From positions 124,001 through 188,000 of the forward strand of contig NZ_MJAO01000003.1 in NCBI RefSeq assembly GCF_001902635.1: 64,000 bases of DNA. The letters are read 5' to 3'. Positions 1 through 9,461 of the stretch are shown here, piece by piece (positions within the stretch are counted from its first letter, which is position 1; every line of letters begins with the position of its first letter). This DNA is from Serratia marcescens (GTDB taxonomy: Bacteria; Pseudomonadota; Gammaproteobacteria; Enterobacterales; Enterobacteriaceae). Position numbers and translations under genes: made by a program. The notes below the pieces were generated by a model. It did no database searches. It had not been told where the DNA came from and was given only the letters and a program-made list of their open reading frames with translations.

Positions 1-179
1 TCGGTGGCGCGATGCTGCAAGGCTTCTCGCTGGCGATGCTGATCGGCGTGTCGATCGGTACCGTCTCCTCCATCTACGTCGCGTCCGCGCTGGCGTTGAA
101 GCTGGGGATGAAACGCGAGCACATGCTGCAGCAGAAAGTGGAAAAAGAGGGCGCGGATCAGCCTTCGATTCTGCCTTAA
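1..179 (+). CDS. secF: Protein translocase subunit SecF, C-terminal end (5' truncated by window)
   Basis: Only the last 58 codons are present, read in the frame that starts at base 3. They encode a hydrophobic segment beginning [20 protein letters not shown], followed by a charged cytoplasmic tail ending in SILP. This is the last transmembrane segment and C-tail of SecF, the inner-membrane partner of SecD that uses proton motive force to help protein export. In E. coli secF lies just upstream of the yajI-nrdR area, which matches the neighbours here. The identification rests on a short fragment plus synteny. Confidence 0.85.
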   Translation, partial: GGAMLQGFSLAMLIGVSIGTVSSIYVASALALKLGMKREHMLQQKVEKEGADQPSILP

Positions 180-206
180 CCGCCGCAGTATTCAGCGAAA
201 TGAGAA

Positions 207-234
207 GGAGCGCCTATCGGCGCTCCTTTTTTTT
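207..234 (+). terminator. Rho-independent terminator after secF
   Basis: An 8-bp perfect stem GGAGCGCC / GGCGCTCC with a 4-nt loop TATC is followed by eight T residues. It sits 28 nt after the secF stop and closes the secDF transcript. The minus-strand gene yajI converges on it from the other side. Confidence 0.9.
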
Positions 235-244
235 GCTGCGGGTT

Positions 245-805
245 TCAGTATTGCCGCACGACCGCCGGCTGGGCGGTCGATATCAGACTGTGCAGACGGA
301 TATAGCCCAGCTGTTCCGGCGTCAGGCCGCTGAGGCGCAGTTCGAAGTCCTGACCGGGTTTCGGCAGCAGCGAATCGGCGCTGGCGATCGGTTGCGACAG
401 CGCCTCGGCGCTCAACGGCCGGCCGGTGGCGGCATCCAACTGGCCCCATTCCACTACCGCTTTGAACGGCGGCAGCATGGCTTGGGAGAGGATGCGCACA
501 TGCAGCTGCGCCTGCGTGCCGTTGGCTTCGCTCTTGATATGACTGAGCGATACGCTCAGCTCGCCGATGCTGCTCTGCAGGCGGGCGGCGCTCCTGGCCG
601 CCGGCAGCAGGTAGACGCCGCTGTCGGAGTGTTGGTTGAGCTGATTCTGCCGCTCCAGCGCGGTGGTTTGGTCGGTTAGCACGCTCACCTTCTGGTTCAG
701 TGCGGCGACCTGGTGGCGCAGCTGAGGCACGGCGGCGTTGTGCGCGCAGCCCGCCAGCAATACGGCGGCGGCGAGCAGGACGATTTTCGGGCAACAGGTT
801 GTCAT
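245..805 (-). CDS. yajI: YajI-like DUF3251 lipoprotein
   Basis: A 186-aa predicted lipoprotein. The N-terminus has a short hydrophobic signal with lipobox LLAGC, and Cys20 is the likely lipidation site. A heptad-like stretch follows (about residues 28-60, rich in Q, L and V) and may form a coiled coil. The remainder is a soluble domain. Position between secF and nrdR matches E. coli yajI. The yajD and tsx genes that E. coli carries between secF and yajI are absent. It reads convergently toward secF. Family membership is from similarity and synteny. I cannot see a molecular function. Confidence 0.8.
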   Translation of the reverse strand: MTTCCPKIVLLAAAVLLAGCAHNAAVPQLRHQVAALNQKVSVLTDQTTALERQNQLNQHSDSGVYLLPAARSAARLQSSIGELSVSLSHIKSEANGTQAQLHVRILSQAMLPPFKAVVEWGQLDAATGRPLSAEALSQPIASADSLLPKPGQDFELRLSGLTPEQLGYIRLHSLISTAQPAVVRQY

Positions 806-981
806 AACGGCGATTTCCTATGCAGAATCTCCTGTTATCAGCTTAGTCCGCGCGGAGGGGAAAGTCATATCGGCACCGGCTTCCCGGTCGCCGGTCGCAA
901 CAAATGGCCGCCGCCCTTTGTTGTGGCTGCACTTCGGGTTAAACTGCGCTTATCTATAAAAAACGTTTATCAGGACGTGTT

Positions 982-1431
982 ATGCATTGCCCTTTCTGCG
1001 CCGCCGTTGATACCAAAGTCATTGATTCCCGCCTGGTGGGGGACGGTTCGCAAGTGCGCCGTCGCCGCCAGTGCCTGGTGTGCAATGAGCGCTTCACCAC
1101 CTTCGAGGTGGCCGAACTGGTGATGCCGCGAGTGATTAAAAGCGATGACGTGCGCGAGCCGTTCAACGAAGACAAACTGCGTCGCGGCATGCTGAAAGCG
1201 CTGGAGAAGCGCCCGGTGAGCTCGGACGACGTGGAAAACGCCCTTAATCATATCAAATCTCAACTGCGCGCCACCGGCGAACGCGAAGTGCCGACGAAAT
1301 TAGTGGGCAATCTGGTGATGGACGCGCTGAAAAAGTTGGATAAGGTGGCCTACATTCGCTTTGCGTCGGTGTACCGCAGCTTCGAAGATGTGCGCGAATT
1401 CGGCGAAGAGATCGCCCGCCTGCAAGACTAA
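982..1431 (+). CDS. nrdR: Transcriptional repressor NrdR
   Basis: 149 aa, the usual NrdR length. The zinc ribbon is visible at the N-terminus as CPFC (Cys3, Cys6) and CLVC (Cys31, Cys34), with the basic run RRRR between them. An ATP-cone domain covers about residues 49-139. NrdR senses ATP/dATP and represses ribonucleotide reductase operons at NrdR boxes. It is the first gene of a nrdR-ribD-ribH-nusB-thiL-pgpA run on the plus strand. ribD starts 10 nt after its stop, so the two are probably cotranscribed. Confidence 0.97.
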   Translation: MHCPFCAAVDTKVIDSRLVGDGSQVRRRRQCLVCNERFTTFEVAELVMPRVIKSDDVREPFNEDKLRRGMLKALEKRPVSSDDVENALNHIKSQLRATGEREVPTKLVGNLVMDALKKLDKVAYIRFASVYRSFEDVREFGEEIARLQD

Positions 1432-1441
1432 AGGATCTTTC

Positions 1442-2551
1442 ATGCATCACGACGAATTTTACATGGCGCGCGCCTTCGAGCTGGCGCGGCTGGGGCGTTT
1501 TACGACCGCACCTAATCCGAACGTCGGCTGCGTTATCGTGCGCGACGGTGAGATTGTCGGCGAAGGCTATCATTTGCGCGCCGGCGAGCCGCACGCGGAA
1601 GTGCACGCGCTGCGGATGGCGGGCGACAGGGCGCGCGGCGCCACCGCCTATGTCACGCTTGAGCCGTGCAGCCATCATGGCCGCACGCCGCCCTGTGCCG
1701 ATGCGCTGGTGGCCGCCGGCGTGACGCGGGTGGTTGCGGCGATGCAAGATCCCAACCCGCAGGTGGCGGGGCGCGGGCTGTACAAGCTGCAGCAGGCCGG
1801 CGTTGAGGTGCGGCACGGCCTGATGTTGGCCGAGGCGGAAGCGGTCAACCTGGGGTTCCTCAAGCGCATGCGCACCGGTTTCCCTTATGTGCAGCTGAAG
1901 CTGGGCGCGTCGCTGGACGGCCGCACGGCGATGGCCTCTGGCGAGAGCCAGTGGATCACCTCACCCGAAGCGCGTCAGGACGTGCAGCGCCTGCGCGCGC
2001 AGAGCGCCGCCATTCTCAGCACCAGCGCCACCGTGCTGGCGGACGATCCGTCGCTGACGGTGCGTTGGGATGAGCTGGACGCCGAGACGCAGCGCCTCTA
2101 TCCGCGCGAAAATCTGCGCCAGCCGTTGCGCATCTTGCTGGACAGCCAAAACCGTATTACCCCGCAGCACCGCGTAGTGCAGCAGCCGGGGGCCACCTGG
2201 CTGGCACGGTTGCAGGCGGATGAACAGGCTTGGCCGCAGGAGGTCGAACAGTTTATCTGCCCGGCGCACGGCGGCGGCGTCGATCTGGTGGTGATGATGA
2301 TGCTGCTGGCGAAGCGCCAGGTCAATTCAGTCTGGGTAGAGGCGGGCGCAACGCTGGCCGGCGCGCTGTTGCAGGCCGGATTGGTGGATGAGCTCATTTT
2401 GTACATCGCACCGAAACTGTTGGGCGATAATGGCCGCGGCCTGTGTCATTTGCCTGGCCTTGAACGGCTGGCCGACGCGCCGGAATTCGTCTTTAGCGAC
2501 GTGCGCCAGGTCGGCCCCGACCTGCGTTTACGTCTGCGGGCGAAACACTGA
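1442..2551 (+). CDS. ribD: Bifunctional pyrimidine deaminase/reductase RibD (riboflavin synthesis)
   Basis: 369 aa with this start, against about 367 in E. coli. The open frame extends further upstream into nrdR, but the ATG at 1442 follows an AAGGA ribosome site by about 5 nt and gives the family N-terminus. The deaminase domain has the zinc motif HAE (His51, Glu53) and PC-x8-C (Cys76, Cys85). The reductase domain begins near residue 150 (YVQLKLGASLDGRTA). It converts the GTP cyclohydrolase II product in two steps toward lumazine precursor. The next pathway enzyme, RibH, follows downstream. Confidence 0.97.
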   Translation: MHHDEFYMARAFELARLGRFTTAPNPNVGCVIVRDGEIVGEGYHLRAGEPHAEVHALRMAGDRARGATAYVTLEPCSHHGRTPPCADALVAAGVTRVVAAMQDPNPQVAGRGLYKLQQAGVEVRHGLMLAEAEAVNLGFLKRMRTGFPYVQLKLGASLDGRTAMASGESQWITSPEARQDVQRLRAQSAAILSTSATVLADDPSLTVRWDELDAETQRLYPRENLRQPLRILLDSQNRITPQHRVVQQPGATWLARLQADEQAWPQEVEQFICPAHGGGVDLVVMMMLLAKRQVNSVWVEAGATLAGALLQAGLVDELILYIAPKLLGDNGRGLCHLPGLERLADAPEFVFSDVRQVGPDLRLRLRAKH

Positions 2552-2658
2552 ATCTCGCGCCCGCGCGTCGGTTTTACAAAACCGCCGCGCAGGCGATGAA
2601 AGAATATGATAGAATCCGCCCCCCTGCGGGGTATTGAACCCATTTTTAAGGAAAGCCC

Positions 2659-3129
2659 ATGAAAGTTATCGAAGGTGTTGTTGCTACTCCAAATGCCCGT
2701 GTGGCGATCGCAATTGCACGTTTTAACAATTTCATCAACGACAGCCTGCTGGAAGGCGCCATCGACGCCCTGAAACGCATTGGTCAGGTTGCTGACGACA
2801 ACATCACCGTTGTCTGGGTCCCGGGTGCTTACGAACTGCCGCTGACGGCGAGCGTATTGGCCAAAACCGGTAAATACGACGCGGTTATCGCGCTGGGCAC
2901 CGTTATCCGTGGGGGCACCGCGCACTTCGAATATGTGGCGGGCGAAGCCAGCTCCGGCATCGGCAACGTTGCGATGAATGCCGAAATCCCGGTTGCCTTT
3001 GGCGTGCTGACCACCGAAAGCATCGAACAGGCGATCGAACGCGCCGGCACCAAAGCGGGCAACAAGGGCGCTGAAGCCGCGCTGACCGCACTTGAAATGA
3101 TTAATGTTATCAAAGCTATTAAAGCCTGA
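2659..3129 (+). CDS. ribH: 6,7-dimethyl-8-ribityllumazine synthase
   Basis: 156 aa, the full lumazine synthase length. Family segments are visible: VPGAYELP near residue 55, [14 protein letters not shown] near residue 85, and AGNKGAEAA near the C-terminus. It condenses the RibD-derived pyrimidine with dihydroxybutanone phosphate, usually as a 60-subunit shell. An AAGGA ribosome site lies 5-6 nt before the ATG. It is separated from ribD by 107 nt that could hold a promoter, and followed by nusB after 20 nt. The symbol ribE is used for the same gene in E. coli. Confidence 0.97.
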   Translation: MKVIEGVVATPNARVAIAIARFNNFINDSLLEGAIDALKRIGQVADDNITVVWVPGAYELPLTASVLAKTGKYDAVIALGTVIRGGTAHFEYVAGEASSGIGNVAMNAEIPVAFGVLTTESIEQAIERAGTKAGNKGAEAALTALEMINVIKAIKA

Positions 3130-3149
3130 ATTTAGTTAAGGGGAATTCC

Positions 3150-3566
3150 GTGAAACCTGCTGCTCGTCGCCGCGCTCGTGAGTGCGCTGTTCAAGCGCTT
3201 TACTCTTGGCAGTTGTCTAAAAACGACATTGCCGATGTTGAACACCAGTTCCTGACGGAGCAGGATGTCAAAGATGTTGACGTCGCCTATTTTCGCGAGT
3301 TGCTGTCCGGCGCGGCAGTGAATGCAGGTATGCTGGACGAACTGATGGCGCCTTACCTGTCGCGTCAGCTCGAAGAGCTGGGCCAGGTGGAACGCGCGGT
3401 GCTGCGCGTCGCGCTGTTTGAACTGAAAATGCGCGAAGATGTCCCTTATAAGGTGGCGATCAACGAAGCGATCGAACTGGCGAAAACCTTCGGCGCGGAA
3501 GACAGCCACAAGTTTGTGAACGGGGTGCTGGATAAAGTGGCGCCAACCCTTCGCAAGAAAAAGTAA
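3150..3566 (+). CDS. nusB: Transcription antitermination factor NusB
   Basis: 138 aa, essentially the E. coli length. It starts [20 protein letters not shown], the basic RNA-binding N-terminus of NusB, and ends with a lysine tail RKKK. NusB pairs with NusE (S10) on boxA RNA in rRNA and phage-lambda antitermination. The GTG start at 3150 follows a TTAAGGGGA ribosome site. It sits 20 nt behind ribH, the normal arrangement in enterobacteria. Confidence 0.97.
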   Translation: MKPAARRRARECAVQALYSWQLSKNDIADVEHQFLTEQDVKDVDVAYFRELLSGAAVNAGMLDELMAPYLSRQLEELGQVERAVLRVALFELKMREDVPYKVAINEAIELAKTFGAEDSHKFVNGVLDKVAPTLRKKK

Positions 3567-3570
3567 AACA

Positions 3571-3602
3571 TTAAGGCCGGCACTCCCGGCCTTAATTTCT
3601 TC
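3571..3602 (+). terminator. Hairpin terminator after nusB
   Basis: A perfect 10-bp stem TTAAGGCCGG / CCGGCCTTAA with loop CACTC is followed by TTTCTTCT. It lies 4 nt after the nusB stop and 16 nt before thiL, so it may end only part of the transcripts. Confidence 0.75.
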
Positions 3603-3617
3603 TAGTGGAATATCGAT

Positions 3618-4610
3618 ATGGCATGCGGCGAATTTGACCTCATTGCCCGCTATTTTGACCGGTTTAAGCGCGTGCGCCGGGATGTACAGTTGGGCATTGG
3701 AGATGACTGCGCACTGCTGGCAGTGCCGGAAAAACAGCTGGTGGCCGTCAGTACCGACACGTTGGTAGCGGGCGTTCATTTCCTGCCGGACATCGATCCG
3801 GCCGATCTTGGCTATAAGGCGCTGGCGGTCAATTTGAGCGATCTGGCGGCGATGGGCGCCGATCCGGCCTGGCTCTCGCTGGCGCTGACCCTGCCGGAGG
3901 TGAACGAACCCTGGCTGAAGGCCTTCAGCGACAGCCTGTTCGATCAGCTCAACTATTACGGCATGCAGCTGATCGGCGGCGATACTACGCGCGGCCCGTT
4001 GAGCATGACGTTGACCATCCAGGGGCTGATCCCGGCCGGCCGGGCGCTGACCCGCAGCGGCGCGCGCATCGGCGACTGGATCTATGTGACCGGCACGCTG
4101 GGCGACAGCGCCGCCGGTCTGGCGATCCTGCAGGATCGTCTGGCGGTGACCGATGCGGCGGCGCGCGACTATCTGGTTGGCCGCCATTTGCGCCCGCAGC
4201 CGCGGGTGTTGCAGGGGCAGGCGCTGCGCGATCTGGCCAGTTCGGCGATCGACATCTCCGACGGCCTGATCTCCGATCTGAAGCACATCCTGAAGGCCAG
4301 CGAGTGCGGCGCGCGCATCGTGCTGGACGAGTTACCGATGTCGCAGGCCCTGAGTGGCCAGACCGATGCCGAGCAGGCGCTGCGTTGGGCGCTGGCGGGC
4401 GGCGAAGATTACGAGCTGTGCTTCACCGTGCCGGAGATCAACCGCGGCGCGCTGGAAGTGGCGCTGAGCCACCTCGGGGCGGACTACACCTGTATTGGCC
4501 AGATTGGCCCGCTGTCTGAAGGCATCCGTTATTACCGCAACGACGAAGCGGTGGAACTGGACTGGACCGGGTTCGATCATTTCAACGCGGAGCCGGGCAC
4601 CCATGGATGA
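3618..4610 (+). CDS. thiL: Thiamine-monophosphate kinase
   Basis: 330 aa, full length for ThiL of the PurM/ThiL fold. Signature segments are GDDCALL near residue 29, [12 protein letters not shown] near 75, [12 protein letters not shown] near 120, and [10 protein letters not shown] near 262, with the acidic residues that hold Mg-ATP. It phosphorylates TMP to the active cofactor TPP. The C-terminal codons overlap the pgpA start by 8 nt, indicating translational coupling. thiI, another thiamine gene, lies about 5 kb downstream. Confidence 0.97.
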   Translation: MACGEFDLIARYFDRFKRVRRDVQLGIGDDCALLAVPEKQLVAVSTDTLVAGVHFLPDIDPADLGYKALAVNLSDLAAMGADPAWLSLALTLPEVNEPWLKAFSDSLFDQLNYYGMQLIGGDTTRGPLSMTLTIQGLIPAGRALTRSGARIGDWIYVTGTLGDSAAGLAILQDRLAVTDAAARDYLVGRHLRPQPRVLQGQALRDLASSAIDISDGLISDLKHILKASECGARIVLDELPMSQALSGQTDAEQALRWALAGGEDYELCFTVPEINRGALEVALSHLGADYTCIGQIGPLSEGIRYYRNDEAVELDWTGFDHFNAEPGTHG

Positions 4611-5097
4611 AGCCAAGCGTCGGCTGCGGATGAGCAATCCGTGGCACCTGCTGGCCATCGGTTTCGGTAGCGGGTTGTCGCCGGTGATGCCGGGCACCAT
4701 GGGATCGCTGGCGGCGATCCCGTTCTGGCTGCTGCTGATCCAGCTGCCGTGGCAGCTCTACTCGCTGGCGGTGATGTTCAGCATCTGCATCGGCGTTTAT
4801 ATTTGCCACCGCACGGCAAAAGACATGAAGGTGCACGATCACGGCAGCATCGTCTGGGACGAGTTCGTCGGCATGTGGATCACGCTGATGGCGCTGCCGG
4901 TCAACGATTGGCGCTGGGTCGCCGCCGGTTTCGTCATCTTCCGCATTCTCGACATGTGGAAGCCGTGGCCGATCCGCTGGTTCGACCGCAACGTGCATGG
5001 TGGCATGGGCATCATGGTCGACGATATCATCGCCGGCGTGCTGTCTGCCGGCATCATCTACCTGATTGGGCACCACTGGCCGATCGGGCTGTTCTGA
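4603..5097 (+). CDS. pgpA: Phosphatidylglycerophosphatase A
   Basis: 164 aa with the start at 4603 ([17 protein letters not shown]). The longer open frame upstream lies inside thiL in another frame and is ignored. The ATG overlaps the thiL stop by 8 nt. Family motifs are [17 protein letters not shown] at the N-terminus, [15 protein letters not shown] in the middle (acidic, metal-binding) and [15 protein letters not shown] near the C-terminus, with about four hydrophobic segments. It removes phosphate from phosphatidylglycerophosphate in the inner membrane to give phosphatidylglycerol. Confidence 0.96.
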   Translation: MDEAKRRLRMSNPWHLLAIGFGSGLSPVMPGTMGSLAAIPFWLLLIQLPWQLYSLAVMFSICIGVYICHRTAKDMKVHDHGSIVWDEFVGMWITLMALPVNDWRWVAAGFVIFRILDMWKPWPIRWFDRNVHGGMGIMVDDIIAGVLSAGIIYLIGHHWPIGLF

Positions 5098-5100
5098 CCG

Positions 5101-5128
5101 ACGGGCGCGGCGTTTCGCGCCCGTTTCT
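5101..5128. terminator. Hairpin between convergent pgpA and yajO
   Basis: ACGGGCGCG / CGCGCCCGT, 9 bp, loop GCGTTT, then TTCTCTT on the plus strand. It fits as terminator of the nrdR-pgpA transcript. It is located directly before the yajO stop codon on the opposite strand. Confidence 0.7.
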
Positions 5129-5129
5129 C

Positions 5130-6104
5130 TTATTTAAACCCCGTCACCCGGTGCGGCACATAAGCCGTCTCCAGCTCCGCCACTTCTTGCGGCGACAAAC
5201 TCAAGTCGACCGCGGCGATGGCGTCATCCAGCTGCTCGCTGCGTGACGCGCCGACGATCGGCGCGCTGACCGCTGGCTTGTTCAGCAGCCAGGCCAGTGC
5301 GATCTGCGCGCGGGAAACGCCACGTTCGTCGGCGAGGCTGGCGATGCGTTCGGCGATGATGGCGTCGATGCTTTCGGTTTCCTCGTAGAGGCTCTTGCCG
5401 AACGGGTCGGCAACCAGCCGCGCGGTGGTTTCGCCCCAGGGGCGAGTCAGGCGGCCGCGCGCCAGCGGGCTCCACGGCAGGACGGCGATGCCTTCGGCGG
5501 TACACAGCGGGTGCATTTCGCGCTCTTCTTCGCGCTGAATCAGGTTGTATTGATCCTGCATGCTGACGAAGCGCGTCCAGCCGTGCAGATCGGCGGTATA
5601 CAGCGCCTTGGCGAACTGCCAGGCGTACATCGAGGAGGCGCCGATATAACGCGCCTTACCGGCTTTCACCACGTCGTGCAGCGCTTCCAGCGTCTCTTCC
5701 AGTGGCGTTTCGTCATCCCAGCGATGGATCTGCAGCAAATCGACATAGTCGGTGCCCAGACGGCGCAGGCTGTCGTCGATGGACTGCATGATCTTGGCGC
5801 GCGACAAGCCGCGCTCCAGATTGCTCAGCGGGAAATAGACCTTGGTGGCGACCACCACGTCCTCGCGGCGCGCATAGTCGCGCAGCGCCCGGCCGAGGAT
5901 CTCCTCGCTGCTGCCGTCGGAATAGCTATTGGCGGTGTCGAAAAAGTTGATGCCGGCTTCCAGCGCCTGTTTCAGCAGCGGGCGGCTGCTCTCTTCCGGC
6001 AGCGTCCAGGTGTGATTACCGCGGTTCGGGTCGCCGTAGGTCATGCAACCCAGGCAGATGCGTGAGACGTTCAGATCGGTATTGCCCAGTTTCAGGTACT
6101 TCAT
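5130..6104 (-). CDS. yajO: Aldo/keto reductase YajO
   Basis: 324 aa, the YajO length. It has the aldo/keto reductase barrel signatures: NFFDTANSYSDGSSEEILG (catalytic Asp and Tyr region), VVVATKVYFPL (catalytic Lys region) and DLLQIHRWDD (catalytic His). The NADPH-binding C-terminus contains PIVGASRSEQLDDA. In E. coli it sits between pgpA and dxs, as here. E. coli YajO has been linked to 1-deoxyxylulose 5-phosphate formation, which would fit its neighbour dxs. That role for this copy is inference. Confidence 0.93.
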   Translation of the reverse strand: MKYLKLGNTDLNVSRICLGCMTYGDPNRGNHTWTLPEESSRPLLKQALEAGINFFDTANSYSDGSSEEILGRALRDYARREDVVVATKVYFPLSNLERGLSRAKIMQSIDDSLRRLGTDYVDLLQIHRWDDETPLEETLEALHDVVKAGKARYIGASSMYAWQFAKALYTADLHGWTRFVSMQDQYNLIQREEEREMHPLCTAEGIAVLPWSPLARGRLTRPWGETTARLVADPFGKSLYEETESIDAIIAERIASLADERGVSRAQIALAWLLNKPAVSAPIVGASRSEQLDDAIAAVDLSLSPQEVAELETAYVPHRVTGFK

Positions 6105-6166
6105 GCTTGCCTCCCATTCACAGCTTAGACAGTAACTGTAGCGCGGCGCTCGGAGGGCTGAAACGA

Positions 6167-6192
6167 AAACGCCCCCGAGAGCGGAGGCGTTT
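6167..6192 (-). terminator. Terminator of the xseB-ispA-dxs operon
   Basis: On the minus strand AAACGCCTCC pairs with GGGGGCGTTT around a short loop, with one mismatch in the stem, and the arm ends in TTTTCGTTTC. It lies 20-45 nt after the dxs stop and before yajO. Confidence 0.7.
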
Positions 6193-6211
6193 ATTCAGGC
6201 GCTGGCGATGA

Positions 6212-8077
6212 TTACTGCGCCAGCCAGGTTTCGATTTGGCGCTGAATGCCGGCGGCATCGAGCCCCAGATCGGCGCGCACTTCTTCCTGGCTGCCCTGCG
6301 AGACGAAGCTGTCCGGCAGGCCGAGGTTCAGCACCGGTACCGGACGGCGTTTGGCCATCAGCAGTTCGTTGACGCCGCTGCCGGCGCCGCCCATGATGGC
6401 GTTCTCTTCCAGCGTGACCAGCGCTTCATGGCCGGTGGCCAGTTCGAGCACCAGCTGTTCGTCCAGCGGTTTGACGAAGCGCATGTCCACCAGCGTAGCG
6501 TTGAGCGCTTCCGCCGCCTCAGCCGCCTCCGGCAGCAGGGTGCCGAAGTTGAGAATGGCGATCTTTTCCCCTTGGCGGCGCACCACGCCTTTGCCGATCG
6601 GCAGCAGGCTGAGCGGCTCCAGCGCCGCGCCGGTGCCGGTACCGCGCGGATAGCGCACGGCGCTCGGGCCGGCATTGTAGTGATAGCCGGTATACAGCAT
6701 CTGGCGGCATTCGTTTTCGTCGCTCGGCGTCATGATCACCATGGTCGGGATGCAGCGCATGAACGACAGATCGAACGCCCCCTGGTGGGTTTGGCCGTCG
6801 GCGCCGACGATGCCGCCGCGATCGATGGCGAACATCACCGGCAGGTTTTGGATCGCCACATCGTGGATCAGCTGATCGTAGGCACGTTGCAGGAAGGTGG
6901 AATAGATCGCCACCACCGGCTTGTAGCCGCCGATCGCCAGCCCGGCGGCGAAGGTGACCGCGTGCTGCTCGGCGATCGCCACGTCGAAATATTGCTGCGG
7001 GTAGTCGCGGGAGAACTGCACCATGCCGGAACCTTCGCGCATCGCCGGCGTGATCGCCATCAGCGAGCTGTCTTTGGCGGCGGTTTCACACAGCCAGTCG
7101 CCGAAGATTTTCGAATAGGTCGGCAGACCGCCGGCGCTCTTCGGCAGCGTGCCGCTGGCGGGATCGAACTTCGGCACCGCGTGGAAGCTGATCGGATCCT
7201 TCTCTGCCGGCGCGTAACCGCGGCCTTTCTTGGTCATGATGTGCAACAGCTGCGGGCCTTTCAGATCGCGCATGTTTTTCAACGTGGCGACCAGACCCTG
7301 CACGTCGTGGCCGTCTACCGGGCCGATGTAGTTGAAACCCAGCTCTTCGAACAGCGTGCCCGGCACCACCATGCCTTTCAGGTGCTCTTCGGTGCGTTTC
7401 ACCAGCTCCTTGATGGGCGGCACGCCGGCCAGCACTTTCTTGCCGCCTTCGCGCAGGGTGGAATAAAGCTTGCCGGACAGCAGCTGCGCCAGATGGTTGT
7501 TCAGCGCGCCGACGTTTTCCGAGATCGACATCTCGTTGTCGTTCAGCACCACCAGCATGTCCGGGTTGATGTCGCCGGCGTGGTTCATCGCTTCGAACGC
7601 CATGCCGGCAGTGATGGCGCCGTCGCCGATCACGCACACTGTGCGGCGGCCTTTACCTTCACGCTCCGCCGCCACCGCCATGCCGAGGCCGGCACTGATC
7701 GAGGTCGATGAGTGGCCGACCGACAGTACGTCGTATTCGCTTTCGGCGCGCCACGGGAAGGGGTGCAGACCGTTCTTTTGCCGAATGGTGGCGATGCGGT
7801 CGCGGCGGCCGGTCAGAATTTTGTGTGGGTAGGCCTGGTGGCCGACGTCCCACACCAGATGATCGAACGGCGTGTTGTAGACGAAATGCAACGCCACCGT
7901 CAGTTCGACGGTACCCAGCCCGGAGGCAAAGTGGCCGCTGGAGCGACTGACGCTGTTCAGCAGGTATTGCCGCAGCTCATCGCACAGCTTAGGCAAGCTC
8001 TCTTTGGGCAGTGAGCGGAGTTCCTCGGGGTTTTCCGCTAGCGCCAGGGTTGGGTATTTGGCTATATCAAGACTCAT
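6212..8077 (-). CDS. dxs: 1-deoxy-D-xylulose-5-phosphate synthase
   Basis: 621 aa, near the 620 of E. coli. The thiamine diphosphate motif [19 protein letters not shown] leads to NDNEMSIS near residues 150-185. The transketolase-like pyrimidine-binding domain begins near residue 320 and contains [15 protein letters not shown], which carries the catalytic Glu. It joins pyruvate and glyceraldehyde 3-phosphate, the first step of the MEP isoprenoid pathway, whose product is also used for thiamine and pyridoxal. It is last in the operon xseB-ispA-dxs, 34 nt behind ispA. Confidence 0.98.
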   Translation of the reverse strand: MSLDIAKYPTLALAENPEELRSLPKESLPKLCDELRQYLLNSVSRSSGHFASGLGTVELTVALHFVYNTPFDHLVWDVGHQAYPHKILTGRRDRIATIRQKNGLHPFPWRAESEYDVLSVGHSSTSISAGLGMAVAAEREGKGRRTVCVIGDGAITAGMAFEAMNHAGDINPDMLVVLNDNEMSISENVGALNNHLAQLLSGKLYSTLREGGKKVLAGVPPIKELVKRTEEHLKGMVVPGTLFEELGFNYIGPVDGHDVQGLVATLKNMRDLKGPQLLHIMTKKGRGYAPAEKDPISFHAVPKFDPASGTLPKSAGGLPTYSKIFGDWLCETAAKDSSLMAITPAMREGSGMVQFSRDYPQQYFDVAIAEQHAVTFAAGLAIGGYKPVVAIYSTFLQRAYDQLIHDVAIQNLPVMFAIDRGGIVGADGQTHQGAFDLSFMRCIPTMVIMTPSDENECRQMLYTGYHYNAGPSAVRYPRGTGTGAALEPLSLLPIGKGVVRRQGEKIAILNFGTLLPEAAEAAEALNATLVDMRFVKPLDEQLVLELATGHEALVTLEENAIMGGAGSGVNELLMAKRRPVPVLNLGLPDSFVSQGSQEEVRADLGLDAAGIQRQIETWLAQ

Positions 8078-8111
8078 TCGATACTCATATCAGAGGAGTT
8101 AACGTCACACG

Positions 8112-9032
8112 TTAATTGTCGCGTTCAATAATGAAGCTGGCTAACGCTCGCAATGGCGCTGTGTTATAAGATTGCGCTGCCAAAGTGTCTAATGCAGCTA
8201 ATGCTTCCTGATAGAGATCCCACGCTTTTGCTTTCGCGCTGTCAAGCCCGAGCAACGCCGGGTAGGTACTCTTTCCGTGTTGTTGGTCCGCTCCCTGGCG
8301 CTTGCCGATTTTTTCAGTCTCGCCGACAACGTCCAAAATGTCATCCTGCACCTGGAACGCCAGGCCAACCGCGGCGGCGTAACGATCCAGCTGCGGCAGC
8401 GCCGCACGCCCGGCAGCGCCGGCGCTCAGCGCACCCAGACGCACCGCCGCACGGATCAGCGCACCGGTTTTGTGGCGGTGGATCTGCTCCAGCGCCTGCA
8501 GGTCGACGTGCTTGCCTTCGGCTTCCAGATCCAGCGATTGGCCGCCGCACATGCCGGCTACGCCGCTGGCGGCCGCCAGTTCGGAGACCATCGCCAGCCG
8601 ATCGTGCAGCGCCACGTCGGGCATCTCGGCATCGGCCAGGATTGAAAACGCCAGCGTTTGCAGCGCATCGCCGGCCAGGATCGCGTTGGCTTCACCGAAT
8701 TTAATGTGGCAGGTCGGCTGGCCGCGGCGCAGATCGTCGTCGTCCATCGCCGGCAGATCGTCGTGGATCAGCGAGTAGGCGTGAATGCATTCCACCGCCG
8801 CCGCCGGCGCGTCCAGGTTGGCCAACGACACGCCGAACATCTGGCCGGTGGTGTACACCAGGAACGGGCGCAGGCGTTTGCCGCCCAGCAAGGCGCCGTG
8901 GCGCATCGCCGCCACCATGTTGCCGTCGTTGAACGGTAGCGGGGCGATGAAGTCCAGCAGCGCGCGATCGGCACGCTGGCGGAAAATCTGCATTTGATCG
9001 GCAAAAGCGGCCGATGGGGCGATCTCAGACAT
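8112..9032 (-). CDS. ispA: Farnesyl diphosphate synthase
   Basis: 306 aa, slightly longer than the E. coli 299 aa enzyme. Both aspartate-rich motifs are present: [14 protein letters not shown] (FARM, about residue 93) and DDILDVVGE (SARM, about residue 233), plus the GGKRLRP isopentenyl-PP site. It makes farnesyl diphosphate from IPP and DMAPP, downstream of the dxs product in the same pathway. It starts 5 nt after the xseB stop, so the two are probably translationally linked. Confidence 0.97.
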   Translation of the reverse strand: MSEIAPSAAFADQMQIFRQRADRALLDFIAPLPFNDGNMVAAMRHGALLGGKRLRPFLVYTTGQMFGVSLANLDAPAAAVECIHAYSLIHDDLPAMDDDDLRRGQPTCHIKFGEANAILAGDALQTLAFSILADAEMPDVALHDRLAMVSELAAASGVAGMCGGQSLDLEAEGKHVDLQALEQIHRHKTGALIRAAVRLGALSAGAAGRAALPQLDRYAAAVGLAFQVQDDILDVVGETEKIGKRQGADQQHGKSTYPALLGLDSAKAKAWDLYQEALAALDTLAAQSYNTAPLRALASFIIERDN

Positions 9033-9037
9033 GTCGT

Positions 9038-9301
9038 TTACTCGGCATCCGGTGTGAAAGGCGCCAGCGCCGCATCATCGGCGCTGTCGTTAAGAAGTAT
9101 CTGCACACGCTGTTCCGCCTGTTGCAGTTTCTGCTGGCCCTGACGCGCCAGCTGTACGCCGCGTTCGAATTCGTTCAGCGCGTCTTCCAGCGGCAGTTCG
9201 CCCGACTCCAGACGCGTCACGATGCTTTCCAGCTCGCCGAGGGCGCTTTCAAAGCTGGCAGTTTGCTCTGTACTGGCTGATTGTGCTGGTTTTTTCGGCA
9301 T
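9038..9301 (-). CDS. xseB: Exodeoxyribonuclease VII small subunit
   Basis: 87 aa; E. coli XseB is 80 aa, the difference being a longer acidic C-terminus. The core [20 protein letters not shown] followed by [13 protein letters not shown] is the characteristic helical hairpin. The subunit packs along XseA (not in this window) to form the single-strand DNase ExoVII. It is the first gene of the xseB-ispA-dxs operon and is divergent from thiI across 160 nt. Confidence 0.95.
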   Translation of the reverse strand: MPKKPAQSASTEQTASFESALGELESIVTRLESGELPLEDALNEFERGVQLARQGQQKLQQAEQRVQILLNDSADDAALAPFTPDAE

Positions 9302-9461
9302 AATTTTCTTTTTACGTCATCATGTGAACCGTGGCGCCAGAGCCTATCCTAGCGGATCTTGATTAGCAAATCATGGCGCTCATGTGTGGTTTTGTGCGCA
9401 GAGCACGGCGATATGATGATATACTCCGCGCCGTAATTCTTATCTGACAACAAAGACCGCC

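Noticed and set aside
6236-7711. 491-codon open frame antisense to dxs
   Set aside because: Shadow frame opposite a complete enzyme gene with all catalytic motifs.
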